Shown here: in pieces, positions 61,347 through 64,000 of the stretch
Numbering within the stretch: position 1 is the stretch's first letter
Layout: each line of letters starts with the position of its first letter
From: SKVR01 sp046291875
GTDB lineage: Bacteria > Bacteroidota > Bacteroidia > Bacteroidales > UBA7960
Assembly: GCA_046291875.1 (NCBI GenBank)
Contig: JBKBSF010000005.1
Coordinates: 62,001 to 126,000 of the forward strand
Direction of reading: 5' to 3'
DNA: 64,000 nt
The notes under the pieces: model-generated
Database searches by the model: none
Told to the model about the DNA's origin: nothing
The model's input: the letters and a program-made list of their open reading frames with translations, nothing else
Translations under genes and position numbers: made by a program

Positions 61347-61427
61347 GTCTTTTTTCTGCATCCACTATACATTAATAACATGTAATGGTTCGCCCTGACA
61401 GTTGGACACAATCCAAAAGACATTCAA

Positions 61428-62666
61428 TTACAGCTTCATTTTCTGTTTTTTCCCATAGGTGAGTGTTCGCCAGAACCATTCCATAGGACCAAACCGGAAA
61501 TGACGCAACCAGATGTCGCTCCATACTACCTGCACAATATAGATGGCCAGCGTGAGCAACATACCCTGCCATATGTTTACTTTTCCATACAAACCCAACC
61601 CATAGGAAAAAAACAGGGTAGTAGCAATTACCGACTGCATCAGGTAATTGGTTAATGCCATACGCCCGGTTCTTTTGATGGCATGGCTGAGCCTTGGTAA
61701 ATAGTTGTTGTGATAGCAATGTGCAATAATGGCAATATAAACGAATGTCATGGCAGGTCCGCCAAAACCGTGACCCACGAGCGCAATTACGGTATTCATG
61801 TCAATCATTATGTAAGAGCTTTGCACGGAGTAGGTGGCATACAGATAGTTCCCAGTCAGGGCAAAAGGAAGGCTGAACAGCAAAAGTTTCTGAAAAAAGC
61901 CTTTATGGGCTTCAAGGTTTTCAAACACCTTTTTGCGTGCCAGCACCATACCTACCAGGAACATTGCCAATACATTGGGGAAAAAGAACAAAACACCTCC
62001 CAGCACATTGCTGTACTCTCTGAGCCTCATGGCAACGATCTGCCCAAAACTACCGGTAGCATACACTGTCAAGGTTCTTTCGAACATTTCCTTCATGCTG
62101 AAATAGGATTCATCAAAGGTTTTAAGCATCTCCTCTGCAGCATCGGGGATGGATAGCATCCACTTAAAAAACAACGCAAACAACAAAGAAAAGAGGATGG
62201 GCAACAGCAAAATGCAGAAAGCCCAGATCAGCAAGGCTTTATTGGATTTTTTGCGGAAAAGGATCATCAAAAACCCGAATAATGCATAAAACACGAGAAT
62301 ATCGCCATACCAGAGCAATACCACATGCAGGGCACCAATAAGCAACAGCCATGCGAGCCTTTTCCGGAACAGAGGCAACACCCCCCTGTTGGCTTCATCG
62401 GCCTTGCGCATAAAATAATAGAACCCCATTCCAAAAAGCATGGAAAAAAGAGTATAAAACTTGCCGGTAAAAAAGAAATCAAGAACCCATTTGGCCTGGG
62501 TGTTGAGCGGATCAGTCCAGAGCGCAAATTCGCGCATCTCGGTAAGGAAGGGAGCGTTCATCAGGGGAAGGTTCACCATGAGTATTCCCAGTAGTGCGAA
62601 TCCTCTTAAAAGGTCCAGGATTTCCACCCGTTCCTGGGTTTGCATGGGTTGGTAGTTTGTGGTCAT
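61428..62666 (-). CDS. DUF418-family multi-spanning membrane protein
   Basis: The 412-residue inner-membrane protein has about eight to ten helices and starts with RVEILDLLRGFALLGILMVN, typical of the DUF418 family. The C-terminal signature SHAIKRTGRMALTNYLMQS and FRFGPMEWFWRTLTYGK are the DUF418 region. Function of the family is unknown; related proteins resemble acyltransferases. The ATG at 62666 is chosen over the TTG at 62675. It lies 128 bp upstream of the GH97 gene on the same strand. Confidence 0.88.
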   Translation of the reverse strand: MTTNYQPMQTQERVEILDLLRGFALLGILMVNLPLMNAPFLTEMREFALWTDPLNTQAKWVLDFFFTGKFYTLFSMLFGMGFYYFMRKADEANRGVLPLFRKRLAWLLLIGALHVVLLWYGDILVFYALFGFLMILFRKKSNKALLIWAFCILLLPILFSLLFALFFKWMLSIPDAAEEMLKTFDESYFSMKEMFERTLTVYATGSFGQIVAMRLREYSNVLGGVLFFFPNVLAMFLVGMVLARKKVFENLEAHKGFFQKLLLFSLPFALTGNYLYATYSVQSSYIMIDMNTVIALVGHGFGGPAMTFVYIAIIAHCYHNNYLPRLSHAIKRTGRMALTNYLMQSVIATTLFFSYGLGLYGKVNIWQGMLLTLAIYIVQVVWSDIWLRHFRFGPMEWFWRTLTYGKKQKMKL

Positions 62667-62903
62667 AAGGGTCAATTAAGGTTAAACAAACGGTTGAAAA
62701 AGCACAAAGCAAAAAAGCAATCTGCAGAAGTCCGAAACAGCGCATCATGGAAACGAGCCTACTCTTAGGACGCAAAAATGGAGGTCGAATTACACATCCG
62801 ACCTCCCGAATTTTTATGTTTAGTAAATAATTGCAAGGAAAAAACAAATATCATGGGAGCGCTGGCATAGCCCTCTCTAATAATCTTTTACACATATACC
62901 CCC

Positions 62904-63983
62904 CTATCCTCTTCTCTTGATGAGGTCATCTTCGCTTATTCCTTCCAGCACTTCGATATTGATGCCATCCGAAATACCGGTTTTTACGAGTCTTTTTTCA
63001 TACACCTGGGGTTCGGTTTCCACCTCAACATAAATGCTGTCGTTTTCGAAGAGCAAAAGACTCTCCTGTATGGCGAGCACACTGTCGCGTCGTTCCAGAA
63101 CGATATCAGCAGTGGCGCTGTAACCGGCCCTGATAAAATGCTCCTGGTCGAGTTTTACTGCAGCACGTATTTCAAACTGAATGGCACCACTTTCCTGCTC
63201 ACCTTTGGGGGATATGTGCTCAAGCATTGCGGTAAAATTGGTGGCATCTATGGCTCCGATATTCAGGATCAGCTCCATCCCTTCACGAATTTTACCTACT
63301 TCAGACTCATCTACTTTTCCTCTGAAAACCATCTCACTCATATCGGCAATGGTAACAATGGTTGTACCTGCATTGAAATTGTTGGCTTCGATAACAGAGT
63401 GTCCGATTTCAACGGGAACACTCAGCACCATACCTTCTATGGTAGACCTGATGAGGGTGTTGGTGGCTGCGCCAGAGGTACGGCTAACCCCGTCGCGGAT
63501 GAGCTGAAGATTGTTCTCAGCCGACTGAAATTCCTCCTCCGCATTGCGCAGAGCAATACGCACGGGAATAACCTCCGACTCGGCAATTACTTGTCTTTCG
63601 AAGAGCTGCTCCTGACGGTTGAAATTGATCCTGGCTTCTTCCAGTGCAATTTTCGCACGGTTTACACGACTTTCGGCTGCATTGAGATTAACCATATTGG
63701 GCACAATCCGCACACGGGCAATCACCTGCCCTGCTTTTACATGCTCCCCCTCGGTTACATAAATCTGATCGATGATACCCGATACGGTGGGCTTGATCTC
63801 GATTTCATTGCGAGGCACTACCGAACCTGTAGCAACCGTTTTGCGAATAATATCAGTATAAAAAGCCTGAGTAGTTTCAAACACTACGGGGCGAGGTCTT
63901 GACTTGGAATACAAAAATCCGATGGTTCCGGCAAAAATGGCCAGAACAATAATAACGACTACAATTCTGAAAAACTTTTTCAT
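62904..63983 (-). CDS. RND/MacA-type efflux periplasmic adaptor (HlyD family)
   Basis: The 359-residue protein has an N-terminal membrane helix (about 5-25) and then the adaptor layout: a lipoyl-like half (VKAGQVIARV), a coiled-coil hairpin (about 105-165, INFNRQEQLFERQVIAESEVIPVRIALRNAEEEFQSAENNLQ region), the second lipoyl-like half (STIEGMVLSVPVEIGHSVI) and beta-barrel domain (MVFRGKVDESEVGKI). It should link an inner-membrane ABC or RND pump with an outer-membrane channel. The partner genes would be upstream, beyond the window. It ends at 62904, 237 bp before DUF418. Confidence 0.9.
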   Translation of the reverse strand: MKKFFRIVVVIIVLAIFAGTIGFLYSKSRPRPVVFETTQAFYTDIIRKTVATGSVVPRNEIEIKPTVSGIIDQIYVTEGEHVKAGQVIARVRIVPNMVNLNAAESRVNRAKIALEEARINFNRQEQLFERQVIAESEVIPVRIALRNAEEEFQSAENNLQLIRDGVSRTSGAATNTLIRSTIEGMVLSVPVEIGHSVIEANNFNAGTTIVTIADMSEMVFRGKVDESEVGKIREGMELILNIGAIDATNFTAMLEHISPKGEQESGAIQFEIRAAVKLDQEHFIRAGYSATADIVLERRDSVLAIQESLLLFENDSIYVEVETEPQVYEKRLVKTGISDGINIEVLEGISEDDLIKRRG

Positions 63984-64000
63984 TTTATATTGGCTTTTGA

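Noticed and set aside
1..64000. CRISPR arrays, transposases, integrases, phage genes or toxin-antitoxin pairs
   Set aside because: I looked for regularly spaced repeats, transposase/integrase motifs and small paired ORFs and found none; the YD-like repeat protein at 43917 has no toxin domain.

Overview
The window is a chromosomal segment from a member of the Bacteroidota, most likely a marine or anaerobic Bacteroidales/Marinilabiliales-type organism. The support is: a gliding-motility/type IX secretion (T9SS) C-terminal sorting domain at 13289; families typical of the phylum (S46 dipeptidyl peptidase, GH97 glycosidase, exbB-X-exbD-exbD operon, ECF sigma factor with membrane-anchored partner); many lipoprotein signals; and matches to the phylum's -7 promoter box (TAnnTTTG) upstream of about twenty genes, one of them with a well-spaced -33 TTTG (abgT, 15458-15489). 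I see no insertion sequence, integrase, phage gene, CRISPR array or rRNA. One tRNA (Ser-GGA) is present. The region reads as ordinary core and niche chromosome rather than an island.

Layout. 1-3187: the 3' end of a large surface protein plus a PapD-like chaperone, then queD, a soluble TonB-C-domain protein and a lipoprotein on the minus strand. 3575-8686: two tandem C69 dipeptidases followed by a fused two-domain peptide-transport ATPase. 8700-13032: tdk, a proline-rich protein, rsmI and lepA. 13289-18419: a T9SS cargo protein, an AbgT-type transporter and a metallophosphoesterase. 18458-22066: a TPR protein, a 600-bp gene-free gap with several strong hairpins, and a lipoprotein. 22235-24890: an ECF sigma factor, its membrane partner and a nitroreductase. 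25339-28563: a 1074-residue multi-cofactor flavoprotein. 28768-31700: the conserved yceD-rpmF-plsX-fabH lipid/ribosome cluster. 31694-33483: mazG-like, dtd and rsgA. 33922-37640: a hybrid histidine kinase convergent with a PAS-LuxR regulator. 37812-49321: an M28 peptidase, PhoH, tRNA-Ser, the exbB/exbD operon, a YD-like repeat protein, a prolyl oligopeptidase and an S46 peptidase. 49386-56703: manC, sprT, a small lipoprotein, mlaE-mlaF, a MacB-type permease, gpmI and a DJ-1/PfpI protein. 57211-63983: a trans-sulfuration PLP enzyme divergent from an Lrp regulator, a GH97 glycosidase, a DUF418 membrane protein and an RND/MacA-type adaptor.

Functionally, five peptidases (C69 twice, M28, S9, S46), a peptide-transport ATPase, an AbgT transporter and a sulfur-amino-acid lyase beside an Lrp regulator fit growth on peptides and amino acids. 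The most unusual coding feature is the 25339 flavoprotein, which appears to carry in one chain what other organisms split into the two or three subunits of amino-acid/amine dehydrogenases. The most interesting non-coding signals are the tandem terminator-like structures between 20681 and 21283 and a multi-stem structure between rpmF and plsX (29545-29661). All functional statements rest on reading motifs by eye; no database search or folding program was run.
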